DNA of 64,000 bases from Massilia sp. IC2-278 (GTDB lineage: Bacteria > Pseudomonadota > Gammaproteobacteria > Burkholderiales > Burkholderiaceae_D), in assembly GCF_020708045.1 (NCBI RefSeq), contig NZ_JAJFES010000009.1, positions 62,001-126,000 of the forward strand, given 5' to 3'. Each line of letters starts with the position of its first letter. Positions within the stretch are counted from its first letter, which is position 1. The translations under genes were made by a program, and so were the position numbers. Below, one piece after another: positions 26,984 through 35,503 of this stretch. The notes under the pieces are model-generated. The model saw only the letters and a list, made by a program, of their open reading frames with translations, did no database searches and was not told the DNA's origin.

Positions 26984-28135
26984 ATGACTACCGCAACTAC
27001 CGTCAATCCAAACAAGCGCAAGGCCGTCCTGCTGGGCATTACCGGTGTCTTCGCCATCGCCGGCATTGCCTACGGCGCCTACTACACGCTGGTGCTGTCG
27101 CAGCGCGTCGAGACCGACAACGCCTATGTCGGCGGCAACCTGGTCAACGTCTCGGCCCAGGTGGCCGGCAGCGTGGTCGAGATCCGCGCCGACGAAACCC
27201 AGCAGGTGCAGGCCGGCGCCGAGATCGTGCGCCTCGATCCGGCCGATGCCGAAGTCGCCCTGGCCCAGGCCGAGGCGCGCCTGGGCAGCGCCGTGCGCCA
27301 GCAGCGCGAACGCTATTCGAACGTCGACCAGCTGCTGGCCGTGGTCGAGCAGCGCAAGATCGCCCTGGCGACGGCGCAGGAAGACCTGGCGCGCCGCGCA
27401 CCGCTGGCGGCCGAACAGGTGGTCTCGGGCGAAGACGTGGCGCATGCGCGCCGCGCGGTCGAGGATGCGCGCGCCGCACTCGACGTGGCCTTGAAACAGG
27501 TGTCGGCCGCGCGCGCCGGCTTGGCCGGGGTCGACGCCGCCCACCACCCGAGCGTGCTGGCGGCCAAGGCCGACTACACCCAGGCCTGGCTGGCCACGCG
27601 CCGCAACACCATCGTGGCGCCGGTGTCGGGATACGTGGCCAAGCGCAGCGTGCAGGTCGGCAGCCGCATCGCGCCGGGCGCGCCGCTGTTGTCGGTGGTG
27701 CCGCTGGACCAGCTCTGGGTCGACGCCAACTTCAAGGAATCGGAACTGCGCGACATCCGCGTCGGCCAGCCGGTGAAGATCGAGGCCGACATGTACGGGG
27801 GCGCGGTCACCTTCCACGGCAAGGTGGTGGGCCTGGCCGCCGGCACCGGCAGCGCCTTCTCGCTGCTGCCGGCGCAGAACGCCAGCGGCAACTGGATCAA
27901 GGTGGTACAGCGCGTGCCGGTACGCATCGCGCTCGACCCGGCCGAGCTGGCGAAGCACCCGCTGCGCGTGGGGCTGTCGGCTACCGTGGATGTGGATATC
28001 AGCAAGAAGGATGGGACGGCGCTCGGTGCAGTGGCAGCCACGCCGGCGCATTACGCGACAAAGGCACTGGACCAGCCGTTGCAGCAGGCGCAGGTGGCGA
28101 CCGATGCCATCGTCCAGCGTAATCTGGTTAACTGA
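26984..28135 (+). CDS. emrA: Membrane fusion protein of the MFS efflux pump (EmrA/HlyD type)
   Basis: A 383-residue periplasmic adaptor. It has an N-terminal membrane anchor (about residues 15-35), a biotinyl-lipoyl-like domain opened by VETDNAYVGGNLVNVSAQVAG-type sequence near residue 45, a helical hairpin (about 85-180) and the second lipoyl half with IVAPVSGYVAKRSVQVGSRI near 215. It links EmrB to the outer-membrane lipoprotein. The gap to the upstream gene is 10 bases. The order marR, emrB, channel, emrA is a common efflux cassette. Confidence 0.92.
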   Translation: MTTATTVNPNKRKAVLLGITGVFAIAGIAYGAYYTLVLSQRVETDNAYVGGNLVNVSAQVAGSVVEIRADETQQVQAGAEIVRLDPADAEVALAQAEARLGSAVRQQRERYSNVDQLLAVVEQRKIALATAQEDLARRAPLAAEQVVSGEDVAHARRAVEDARAALDVALKQVSAARAGLAGVDAAHHPSVLAAKADYTQAWLATRRNTIVAPVSGYVAKRSVQVGSRIAPGAPLLSVVPLDQLWVDANFKESELRDIRVGQPVKIEADMYGGAVTFHGKVVGLAAGTGSAFSLLPAQNASGNWIKVVQRVPVRIALDPAELAKHPLRVGLSATVDVDISKKDGTALGAVAATPAHYATKALDQPLQQAQVATDAIVQRNLVN

Positions 28136-28156
28136 GCTGGTGAACTGAGGCCCATC

Positions 28157-28954
28157 GTGACGGAACTGCTGCTGCCGCGCTACCTGGACGAGATCGCGCG
28201 TCTCGATCTCGCCGCGATCAACGCGCCGGCGCAGATTCCGCCCGCCTTTTTGCTGGCGCGCGAAGGGCGCTACAGCGTGCACTACATCCCCTTCGAGCAC
28301 GTGAATACGCGCGCGCGGCTGGTCGTCGTCGGCATCGCGCCGGGCTTCGTGCAGTGGAAGAATGCGATGCGCGAGGCGCAGCGGCAGCTGGCGGCGGGCG
28401 CGTCGACGGAAGAACTGCTGCGCGCGGCGCGCTTGAGCGGCGCCTTCAGCGGGGCGATCCGGCCGAACTTCGTGGCGCTGCTCGATGCGATCGGGATGGG
28501 GCGCTGGCTCGGCATCGACAGCTGCGCGACCTTGTTCGACGTGGATGCGAACCTGGTCCACATCGGCGCCGTCCTGCGCCATCCGGTATTCGACGGCGAC
28601 AGGAACTACAGCGGCTCGCCCGGGATGGCGAAGGTGCCCTTCCTGCGCGCGCAGGTGCTGCGTTACTTTGCGCAGGAAGCGGCGGCCTTGCCGGATGCCT
28701 TGTACATTCCGATGGGCGCCAGCGTGGCCGAAGCGTTGGAATGGCTGGCGAACGAGGGCGTGATCCGGCGCGAACGCATCCTGCATGGGCTGCCGCATCC
28801 GTCGGGGGCGAATGCGGAGCGGGTGGCGTACTTCCTGGGCCGCAAGGCGCGTGGCGCCTTGTCGGGAAAGACGAATGCGGACCAGCTCGATGCGGCGCGG
28901 GAGCGGCTGCTGGCGCAGATGGGTAATCTGCTGGCGATTCAGGCAGGAGGCTGA
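28157..28954 (+). CDS. Uracil-DNA glycosylase superfamily-like protein
   Basis: A 265-residue cytoplasmic protein. Two stretches recall the UDG superfamily: VVGIAPGF at residues 57-64, in place of motif 1 (G-I-x-P-G), and LPHPSGANAERV at residues 212-223, in place of motif 2 (HPS). The middle (YSGSPGMAKVPFLRAQVLRYF) is not one I can assign. The motif match suggests DNA base-excision repair or a related base hydrolase, but the catalytic residue of motif 1 (usually Asp or Asn) is not clear here. GTG start with GAGG upstream. It follows the efflux operon by 21 bases, so it may be read through from it. Confidence 0.5.
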   Translation: MTELLLPRYLDEIARLDLAAINAPAQIPPAFLLAREGRYSVHYIPFEHVNTRARLVVVGIAPGFVQWKNAMREAQRQLAAGASTEELLRAARLSGAFSGAIRPNFVALLDAIGMGRWLGIDSCATLFDVDANLVHIGAVLRHPVFDGDRNYSGSPGMAKVPFLRAQVLRYFAQEAAALPDALYIPMGASVAEALEWLANEGVIRRERILHGLPHPSGANAERVAYFLGRKARGALSGKTNADQLDAARERLLAQMGNLLAIQAGG

Positions 28955-28973
28955 TCGTCCCTGGCCAGCCGCA

Positions 28974-29789
28974 TCAGGCGCGCGATGGCAAGCGGCCCAG
29001 GAAGCGCGCCTCGGCCAGCCCCTGCACGCCCGGGCGATAGTCTGCAAACACCTCGCCGCTCCCGGTTGGCACGTACAGCGTGTCCAGGCCGGGGCCGCCG
29101 AACACCGGCCAGCCCGCGCATGGCGCATCCAGCGCCAGCACGCGCTCGACGCTGCCGTCCGCCGCGATGCGCCGCAGTTGCCTGCTTCCCTCCCGCACGC
29201 TCCACAGGCCAGCCTCGGCATCCACCACCACAAGGCCCGCGGCGTCGGCGGCGGCAAACGCCCGCGGCCGGGTGATCTCGCCCGAACAGGGGTGATAGTC
29301 GCAGCAGCGGATGCCAGGTGACGCGGCATCGGCGTCGGCATCGGCGTAGTACAGGACGCGTCCATTCGGACTGAAGCCGATGCCGGTGGCAGCGCCGCAG
29401 TCGCCCAGCGGCAGCCTTTCCAGCGACAGGTCGTGGTGCAGGCGCCAGAAGCCGCAGCGCGCACCTTCTGCAACACCGGCGGTGCCGAACACGAAGCGGC
29501 CCTGGCGGTCGCAGCGTCCATCGCTCGGGCGCGTGCCCGGTGCGACGTCGCACACCGGTGCCAGCAGGCCGGTGTTCAGGTCGAGAAAGGCGAGCCTGGA
29601 CGCCAGCCCGAGCAGGAGCCGCTCGCGGCTGGCGGTGAGCGCAAAGCAGTGCAAGGGTTCGGGCAGGCGCCAGGAGCGGCGCTGCCCGCTCGCCGGCGTC
29701 CAGGCGCGCAGCTGGGTGCCGGCGACGTCGGTGTGGAACAGTCGCCCGCTGCGCTCGCACCAGATGGCGTAGCCGCCCGGCGCTTCCAT
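28974..29789 (-). CDS. SMP-30/gluconolactonase-like protein with altered metal ligands
   Basis: A 271-residue six-bladed beta-propeller of the SMP-30/gluconolactonase family. Blade motifs are visible (RPSDGRCDRQGRFVFGT, ATGIGFSPNGRVLYYAD and AGLVVVDAEAGLWSV). Residues that bind the divalent metal in human SMP-30 (Glu18, Asn154, Asp204) are not kept: the first blade reads GGYAIW where EGPxW is usual, the Asn is Thr (ATGIGF) and the Asp is Ala (DAAGLV). Lactonase activity is therefore doubtful. The start is six bases after the galM stop, in the same frame, so the family's N terminus cannot extend upstream. It forms an operon with galM. Confidence 0.75.
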   Translation of the reverse strand: MEAPGGYAIWCERSGRLFHTDVAGTQLRAWTPASGQRRSWRLPEPLHCFALTASRERLLLGLASRLAFLDLNTGLLAPVCDVAPGTRPSDGRCDRQGRFVFGTAGVAEGARCGFWRLHHDLSLERLPLGDCGAATGIGFSPNGRVLYYADADADAASPGIRCCDYHPCSGEITRPRAFAAADAAGLVVVDAEAGLWSVREGSRQLRRIAADGSVERVLALDAPCAGWPVFGGPGLDTLYVPTGSGEVFADYRPGVQGLAEARFLGRLPSRA

Positions 29790-29795
29790 GTTCGC

Positions 29796-30845
29796 TTACT
29801 GCTCCACCGAGAAGCGGAAGCGCGATTCGGTTTCGTACACCTCGCCCGGCCGCAGGATCGTGTTCGGAAAGGCCGGCTGGTTCGGCGAATCCGGGAAGTG
29901 CTGGGGTTCGAGGGCGAAGCCGCTGCGGTGGCCGTAGGTCTGGCCCTTGCCGCTCAGGGAACCGTCGAGGAAGTTCCCGCTGTAGAACTGCACGCCCGGT
30001 TCCTGGGTGATCAGTTCCAGCACGCGGCCGGATTGTGGGTCGACCACGCGCGCGGCCACCCGCATCGCGCTTTCCAGCGGCTTGTTCAGCGCGAAGCAGT
30101 GGTCGTAGCCGCCGCCGTGGCGCAGCTGTTCGTCGTCCTCGGCGATGCGTTCGCCGATAGGGCGCGCTGCGCGGAAGTCGAACGGCGTGCCGTCGACCGG
30201 CGCCAGTGCGCCGAAGGGAATCAGGTCGGCGTCGATGGCGATAAAGGCGTCGGCGTCGATGGCGATGCGGTGCTCGAGGATGGAACCGCCGCCGGCCAGG
30301 TTGAAGTAGCTGTGCTGGGTCAGGTTGACCGGGGTGGCGCGGTCGGTCACGGCGTGGAAGTGCACGGCGAGTTCGTTGTCCTCGTCGAGGCTGTAGCGCA
30401 CGGTGGCGTCCAGGGTGCCGGGGTAGCCCTGCTCGCCGTCCAGGCTGCGGTAGGTGAGCACCAGTTCCTGCCCTTCGATGCGGGCCTGCCATTTCACGCG
30501 GTCGAAGCCGGGGACGCCGCCGTGCAGGTGGTTCTTGCCGTTGTTGACCGGGAGCGTGTATTCCTGGCCGTCGAGGGTGAAGCGGCCGCCGGCGATGCGG
30601 TTGCCGTAGCGGCCGATCAAGGCGCCGAAATACGGGCTGTCGCCGAGGTAGGGTTCCAGGGTGTCAAAGCCGAGGGCGACGTCCGCGAATACGCCGTTGC
30701 GGTCGGGGACGTGGATTTCTGTGATGATGCCGCCGAGGTCGATGATTTTCACCGTCATGCCGGCGGCGTTGGTCAGGGTGAAGACGCTGACTTCTTCGCC
30801 GTTGGGGAGGGTGCCGAAGGGGGCTTGCTGGATGGGGGCGTGCAC
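29796..30845 (-). CDS. galM: Aldose 1-epimerase (mutarotase)
   Basis: Interconverts alpha and beta anomers of galactose, glucose and related sugars, feeding galactokinase. The 349-residue product shows RYGNRIAGGRF, NHLHGG (substrate His), TQHSYFNLAG (catalytic His), GYDHCF and FALEPQHFPDSPNQ (catalytic Glu), all typical of GalM. No signal peptide, so cytoplasmic. The start is GTG at 30845 with AGGA upstream. It is transcribed with the SMP-30-like gene and is separate from the galT-galK operon about 14 kb away. Confidence 0.93.
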   Translation of the reverse strand: MHAPIQQAPFGTLPNGEEVSVFTLTNAAGMTVKIIDLGGIITEIHVPDRNGVFADVALGFDTLEPYLGDSPYFGALIGRYGNRIAGGRFTLDGQEYTLPVNNGKNHLHGGVPGFDRVKWQARIEGQELVLTYRSLDGEQGYPGTLDATVRYSLDEDNELAVHFHAVTDRATPVNLTQHSYFNLAGGGSILEHRIAIDADAFIAIDADLIPFGALAPVDGTPFDFRAARPIGERIAEDDEQLRHGGGYDHCFALNKPLESAMRVAARVVDPQSGRVLELITQEPGVQFYSGNFLDGSLSGKGQTYGHRSGFALEPQHFPDSPNQPAFPNTILRPGEVYETESRFRFSVEQ

Positions 30846-30948
30846 GGGGATCGGATCCTGTGGTGTTGGTGGATCGATCCTAGCATGGAGCTGGCGGGGG
30901 ATTGCGCAGCTTTGCCGGTGGGAACTTGCGCCGGATATGGCTGAAGTG

Positions 30949-31079
30949 CGTAGGGTGGGTTCTCGAACCCACCAGGCTGTACTGGAGCCTGGCGCGGCGC
31001 ATTCTACGAAAACCGGGCAGTGGCGGGGGCCGGGGTTATGCAGGCTGTGCAGTGGTGGGTTCGAGAACCCACCCTACCG
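30949..31079. repeat. REP doublet C (GGGTT/AACCC variant)
   Basis: Left copy GTAGGGTGGGTTCTCGAACC (30949 on) and right copy GGTGGGTTCGAGAACCCACC (31053 on) are inverted with respect to each other. The palindromic core differs from the other doublets (GGGTTCTCGAACCC instead of GGGCAC..GTGCCC) but the CGTAGGGTGG head is shared. It lies between the MCP 3' end and the galM promoter. Confidence 0.7.
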
Positions 31080-31099
31080 TTCTGATTCCTTCCCAGGAA

Positions 31100-32821
31100 T
31101 CAGAACTCTTCCCAATCGCCGTCGGCGCTGACCTTGGCGGACGGCTTGGCCGCGGTCTTGCGTGGCGCGGGCGCAGCCGAACGCGTCGCGGGTTTGGCCA
31201 GGGCCGGGCGCGCGGGCGCTGCGCGAACGACTGGCTGCACGGACGCCTCGACCGGCGCCACTGCCGAACCGTCGACACGGAACACGCTCACCGCTTCCGC
31301 CAGCTTGGCGGTCTGTTCCTGCATCGACGCCGAGGCGGCGGCGGCCTGCTCGACCAGCGCGGCGTTCTGCTGGGTCACCTGGTCCATCTGGGCCACGGCT
31401 TCGTTGATCTGCTCGATGCCGGCGGTCTGCTCGCTGCTGGCGGCGGTGATCTCGCTCATGATGTCGGTCACGCGGCGCACGCTGTCGACGATCTCGCTCA
31501 TCGTGGCGCCGGCGTCGTTCACCAGCTTGCTGCCGGCGGCCACGGCGTCGGTCGAGTCGCCGATCAGGCCCTTGATCTCTTTCGCGGCGGCGGCCGAGCG
31601 CTGGGCCAGGTTGCGCACTTCGGTGGCGACCACGGCGAAGCCCCTGCCCTGCTCGCCGGCGCGCGCCGCTTCCACGGCGGCGTTCAGCGCCAGGATGTTG
31701 GTCTGGAAGGCGATGCCGTCGATGACGCCGATGATGTCGGCGATCTTGCCGGCCGAGCTGTTGATGCGCTCCATGGTGCCGACCACTTCGCCGATCACCT
31801 GCCCGCCGCGCTCGGCCACGCTGGACGCCGCCTCGGCCAGGGTGTTCGCCTGGCGTGCGTTGTCGGCGTTCTGCTTCACGGTCGAGGTTAATTCTTCCAT
31901 CGACGACGCGGTTTCTTCCAGCGAGGACGCCTGCTGCTCGGTGCGGCTCGACAGGTCCAGGCTGCCGGCCGCCACTTCGTTGGCGGCGGTGCCGATGGTG
32001 GAGCTGCTGGTGCGCACGGTGCTCACGGTACGCAGCAGGTTTTCGTTCATGGTCTTCAGCGCCTGCAGCAGCAGGCCGGTCTCGTCGCGCGAGGTTACCT
32101 CGATGCGGCTGGTGAGGTCGCCGGCGGCGACCGTGTTCGCCACGTCCAGCGCGCGTGCCAGCGGACGGGTAATCGAGCGCGTGTTCCACCAGGCGATCAG
32201 GGCGGCCAGGCCGAGCGAGACCAGCGCCAGCGCGATCATCAGGATGCGGGTCGAGGATTCGGTGGCGCGCGCCTCGTCCGAGCGCTTGGTGGCCAGTTGC
32301 TGCTGCAGCACCAGTTGCTCGCCGACGGCGGTCTTCAGTTCGCGCAGCGCCGGGCGCAGCACATCCTTCAGGTAGGCGCGTGCGCCGGCCTCGTCGCCGC
32401 CGTTGATGCGCTTGATGAGTTCTTCCTGGCCCTGCACGTACTTTTCGTTGGCGGCCAGCATGCGCTCGAGCGCGGCCAGCGTGTCGGGCCTGGTCAGGTT
32501 CTTGCGCAGCAGTTCGAGGCTCTCCTGGCCGGCCTTGCGCGAGGAGGCGATTTCGTCGAGCTGCTTCTGGCGGTCGGCCGGGTCGGCGTCGAGCATCATG
32601 TTGCGCAGGGCGACGGCGACGTCGTTGATTTCGGCCAGCACGGCGTTGGTGGCGTTGGTATTCGGGATGCTGCGCTCGGCCAGTTCGGCGGTGCCGGCGC
32701 TGACGCGCGAGACCATGCTGATGCTGAAGGCCTGGCTGCCCAGCAGCAGCACGCCCACGGTGCCGAAGCCGATGGCCAGGCGTTTTGCGATGTTCAGGTT
32801 CGAGAGATTCATGAGTTTCAT
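31100..32821 (-). CDS. Methyl-accepting chemotaxis protein
   Basis: A 573-residue chemoreceptor. It has an N-terminal membrane segment (about 12-35), a four-helix periplasmic sensor domain (about 36-190, 4HB type), a second membrane segment (about 192-212), a HAMP domain (about 214-266) and a signalling domain whose hairpin tip reads [30 protein letters not shown]. The C terminus is Ala/Pro/Lys-rich and ends DWEEF (569-573), which fits the xWxxF CheR/CheB tether. The ligand is unknown. cheW is 16 bases upstream in the same direction. The ATG lacks a clear ribosome binding site; one three codons later is also possible. Confidence 0.93.
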   Translation of the reverse strand: MKLMNLSNLNIAKRLAIGFGTVGVLLLGSQAFSISMVSRVSAGTAELAERSIPNTNATNAVLAEINDVAVALRNMMLDADPADRQKQLDEIASSRKAGQESLELLRKNLTRPDTLAALERMLAANEKYVQGQEELIKRINGGDEAGARAYLKDVLRPALRELKTAVGEQLVLQQQLATKRSDEARATESSTRILMIALALVSLGLAALIAWWNTRSITRPLARALDVANTVAAGDLTSRIEVTSRDETGLLLQALKTMNENLLRTVSTVRTSSSTIGTAANEVAAGSLDLSSRTEQQASSLEETASSMEELTSTVKQNADNARQANTLAEAASSVAERGGQVIGEVVGTMERINSSAGKIADIIGVIDGIAFQTNILALNAAVEAARAGEQGRGFAVVATEVRNLAQRSAAAAKEIKGLIGDSTDAVAAGSKLVNDAGATMSEIVDSVRRVTDIMSEITAASSEQTAGIEQINEAVAQMDQVTQQNAALVEQAAAASASMQEQTAKLAEAVSVFRVDGSAVAPVEASVQPVVRAAPARPALAKPATRSAAPAPRKTAAKPSAKVSADGDWEEF

Positions 32822-32837
32822 TCAGGATGACGTTGTA

Positions 32838-33314
32838 TCAGGCCGCATCGGCCATCGTGGACACCAGGCCCATGTCCGGCGAGGCCATCAGGCGCTCGAT
32901 GTCGAGCAGGATCAGCATGCGTTCGCCCACCGTGCCCAGGCCCAGCAAATGGTCGGCGTCGATGCCGCCGCCGATGCTTGGGGCCGGGCGCACCTGGTCC
33001 GGCGCCAGCGTCACCACGTCGGACACGCTGTCGACCACCATGCCGATCACCTGGCGGCCGATGTTCAGGATGATGACGACGGTAAAGGCGTCGTACCCGG
33101 CCTGGCCGAGCGCGAACTTGATGCGCATGTCGACGATTGGCACGATCTGGCCGCGCAGGTTGATCACGCCCTTAAGGAAGGCCGGCGCATTCGCGATGCG
33201 CGTCACGGCGTCGTAGCCGCGGATTTCCTGCACCTTCAGGATGCTGATGCCGTACTCTTCCTGGCCCAGGCGGAAGGACAGCACTTCCAGTTCGTTGTTG
33301 TTTGCTTCGCTCAC
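32838..33314 (-). CDS. cheW: Chemotaxis coupling protein CheW
   Basis: A 158-residue adaptor that links chemoreceptors to the CheA kinase. CheW features seen are the FRLGQEEYGISILKVQEIRGYDAVTRI start, the FLKGVINLRGQIVPIVDMR block and VDSVSDVV. The GTG start is preceded by ACGGAG. It forms a two-gene unit with the MCP; no cheA, cheY or cheR is in the window, so the kinase lies elsewhere in the genome. Confidence 0.93.
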   Translation of the reverse strand: MSEANNNELEVLSFRLGQEEYGISILKVQEIRGYDAVTRIANAPAFLKGVINLRGQIVPIVDMRIKFALGQAGYDAFTVVIILNIGRQVIGMVVDSVSDVVTLAPDQVRPAPSIGGGIDADHLLGLGTVGERMLILLDIERLMASPDMGLVSTMADAA

Positions 33315-33637
33315 GATAACTCCGTATGCATGTTGCGGTCCGTCGGCATGGGTTGCCGCACGGAAATTGACCCAAGAATGGAGATTACGGCCTGCCTGCG
33401 CGGAACTCGATGGAGAATTGTTAATTCTGCGAAAAAAATGTGAACCTGGCGGCGCTTATCGCCGAAACACAACAGGCCGAGAACGTTTGCCATTGCCATC
33501 GCGGCAATCCGCAGCTGTGTTTACGCAAGACAACCCGTCTCCGGGAAGCGGGTGGCGATCTGCTAAAGTAAGCACGAACGTATCGACAACATGCAGCCAG
33601 CGCCTCCGGCCTCAGCCGGACGCCGCACCAGGAAACC
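33315..33637. other. Divergent regulatory gap between cheW and the diguanylate cyclase gene
   Basis: 323 bases with no gene. On the plus strand TAAAGTAA (33564-33571) and ATCGACAA (33582-33589) are 10 bases apart and resemble a FliA (sigma-28) promoter, TAAAGTTT-N11-GCCGATAA. A weaker mirror pair for cheW on the minus strand is TAAACACA (33516-33523) with GCCGCGAT (33498-33505). Both are weak matches. Confidence 0.3.
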
Positions 33638-35500
33638 ATGCCCGCAGCCGCTTATCCGCCCGACGAAGCCGAACGCCAGACACTCCTCGCTTCGCTCCGC
33701 CTGCTCGACACCGAAGCCGAGGAGGTATTCGACCGCATTACCCGCCTGGTGGCGCGCCTGCTGAAGGTACCCACCGCCCTGTTCTCGCTGGTCGACGCCG
33801 AGCGCCAGTGGTTCAAGTCGCGCGTCGGCATGGAAACCCTCGAGACCCCGCGCGAACAGGCCTTCTGCGCGCACGCCATCCTGCAGGACCAGCCGCTGGT
33901 GGTGGCCGACGCCGCGACCGATGCGCGCTTCGCCGACAACCCGCTGGTCACGGGTTCGCCGAATATCCGCTTCTATGCCGGCGTGCCGATCCGCTCGTCG
34001 GGCGGCCTGCCGATCGGCACCCTGTGCGCCATCGACGACCATGCGCGCGTGCTCACCGCCGACGAGCTGTGCATCCTGATCGACCTGGCCGACATCGTGC
34101 AAAAGGAAGTGCAGTACCGCGAACGCCTGGCCGTGGCCGGGCGCCACCTGGAGCAGTCCGAGGCCGTGCTCGACGCCAGCGAGGCGCGTTTCCGCACCAT
34201 CTTCGACCTGGCCAGCATCGGCATTTCCATGCTCTCGCCGCATGGCGCCTGGCTGCGCGTGAACCGCGCCCTGTGCGGCATCGTCGGGTACACCGAAGAA
34301 GAACTGATGCGCCAGACCTTCCAGGACATCACCCACCCCGACGACCTCGACATCGACCTGGCCCAGCTGGAACAGCTGCGCGCCGGCGCCATCTCCCAGT
34401 ACCAGCTCGAGAAGCGCTACATTCGCAAGGACGGCGCCACGGTGTGGGTGAACCTGAACGTCAGCGCCAAGCGCGGCGCCGGCGGCGCCATCGACTACCT
34501 GATCGCCGTGGTCAAGGACATCCAGGCCCAGAAGGAAGCGCAGGCCGCGCTCGACGCCCTGCATGCCGACCTGGAGCAGCGGGTGGCGGCGCGCACGGAC
34601 GAACTGCGCGAGCGCGAGGCCGAGCTGCGCAGCGTGATCGAGAACGCCAACGACGCCTACATCGGCCTGGACGCCAACGGCGCGGTCACGGTCTGGAACC
34701 GCGCCGCCGAAGAAACCTTCGGCTACGGCCCGCTGGAAGCGGCCGGGCGCCAGCTGGAAAGCCTGATCGTGCCGCCGGACCTGCTGCGCGCCCACCGCGG
34801 CAGCCTGCTGCGCTACCTGACCGGCAGCGCCGCCTCGAAGCTGGGCAAGCGGGTGGAACTGCCGGCGATGCGCAAGGACGGCACGCTGCTGACGGTCGAA
34901 GTGCGCATCAACGAACTCGAGGTGCGCGGCATGCGCATGTACAGCGCCTTTTTGCACGACATCTCCGAGCGCAAGCAGGCCGAATCGCGGCGCGAGTTCG
35001 AATCGCGCCACGACATGCTGACTGGCCTGCTGAACCGGCGCGCGCTGATGGAAACCCTGCCGATCGCCCAGTCGCGCGCGAACCGCGGCGGCCAGAGCCT
35101 GGGCCTGCTGTTCATCGACCTCGACGGCTTCAAGGCCGTCAACGACACCCACGGCCACGAGGCCGGCGACCGCCTGCTGAACGAAATCGGCACGCGCCTG
35201 CGCGGCGTGGTGCGTAAGACCGACAGCGTGTTCCGCCTGGCCGGCGACGAATTCACCGTGCTGCTCGAAGGCCTGCACGACGCCGGCAGCGCCCACGTGG
35301 CGGCCGCCAAGATCATCGAGGCCGTCAGCCGTCCGGTCGCGGTCGACGGCGGCGAAGCCCGCGTCGGCGCCAGCATCGGCCTGGCCCTGTTCGCGCCGAA
35401 CGGCGACGCCAGCCCGGAGGGTTTGATCAAGGAAGCCGACGAGCGCATGTACCAGGCCAAGCGCGCCGGCAAGGGCAGGATCTGCCCGCCGGCGCCTTGA
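33638..35500 (+). CDS. Diguanylate cyclase with GAF and two PAS domains
   Basis: A 620-residue cytoplasmic signalling enzyme that makes cyclic di-GMP. Domain order: GAF (about 25-160, with the FCAHAI and FYAGVPI stretches), PAS (about 183-295), a short coiled coil, PAS (about 328-445) and GGDEF (about 455-615). The active site reads AGDEF (535-539), an accepted variant, and the inhibitory I-site RKTD is at 526-529, so product feedback is expected. No EAL domain. It sits next to chemotaxis genes and may be co-regulated with motility. ATG 33638 has GGAAACC close upstream. Confidence 0.93.
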   Translation: MPAAAYPPDEAERQTLLASLRLLDTEAEEVFDRITRLVARLLKVPTALFSLVDAERQWFKSRVGMETLETPREQAFCAHAILQDQPLVVADAATDARFADNPLVTGSPNIRFYAGVPIRSSGGLPIGTLCAIDDHARVLTADELCILIDLADIVQKEVQYRERLAVAGRHLEQSEAVLDASEARFRTIFDLASIGISMLSPHGAWLRVNRALCGIVGYTEEELMRQTFQDITHPDDLDIDLAQLEQLRAGAISQYQLEKRYIRKDGATVWVNLNVSAKRGAGGAIDYLIAVVKDIQAQKEAQAALDALHADLEQRVAARTDELREREAELRSVIENANDAYIGLDANGAVTVWNRAAEETFGYGPLEAAGRQLESLIVPPDLLRAHRGSLLRYLTGSAASKLGKRVELPAMRKDGTLLTVEVRINELEVRGMRMYSAFLHDISERKQAESRREFESRHDMLTGLLNRRALMETLPIAQSRANRGGQSLGLLFIDLDGFKAVNDTHGHEAGDRLLNEIGTRLRGVVRKTDSVFRLAGDEFTVLLEGLHDAGSAHVAAAKIIEAVSRPVAVDGGEARVGASIGLALFAPNGDASPEGLIKEADERMYQAKRAGKGRICPPAP

Positions 35501-35503
35501 CTG

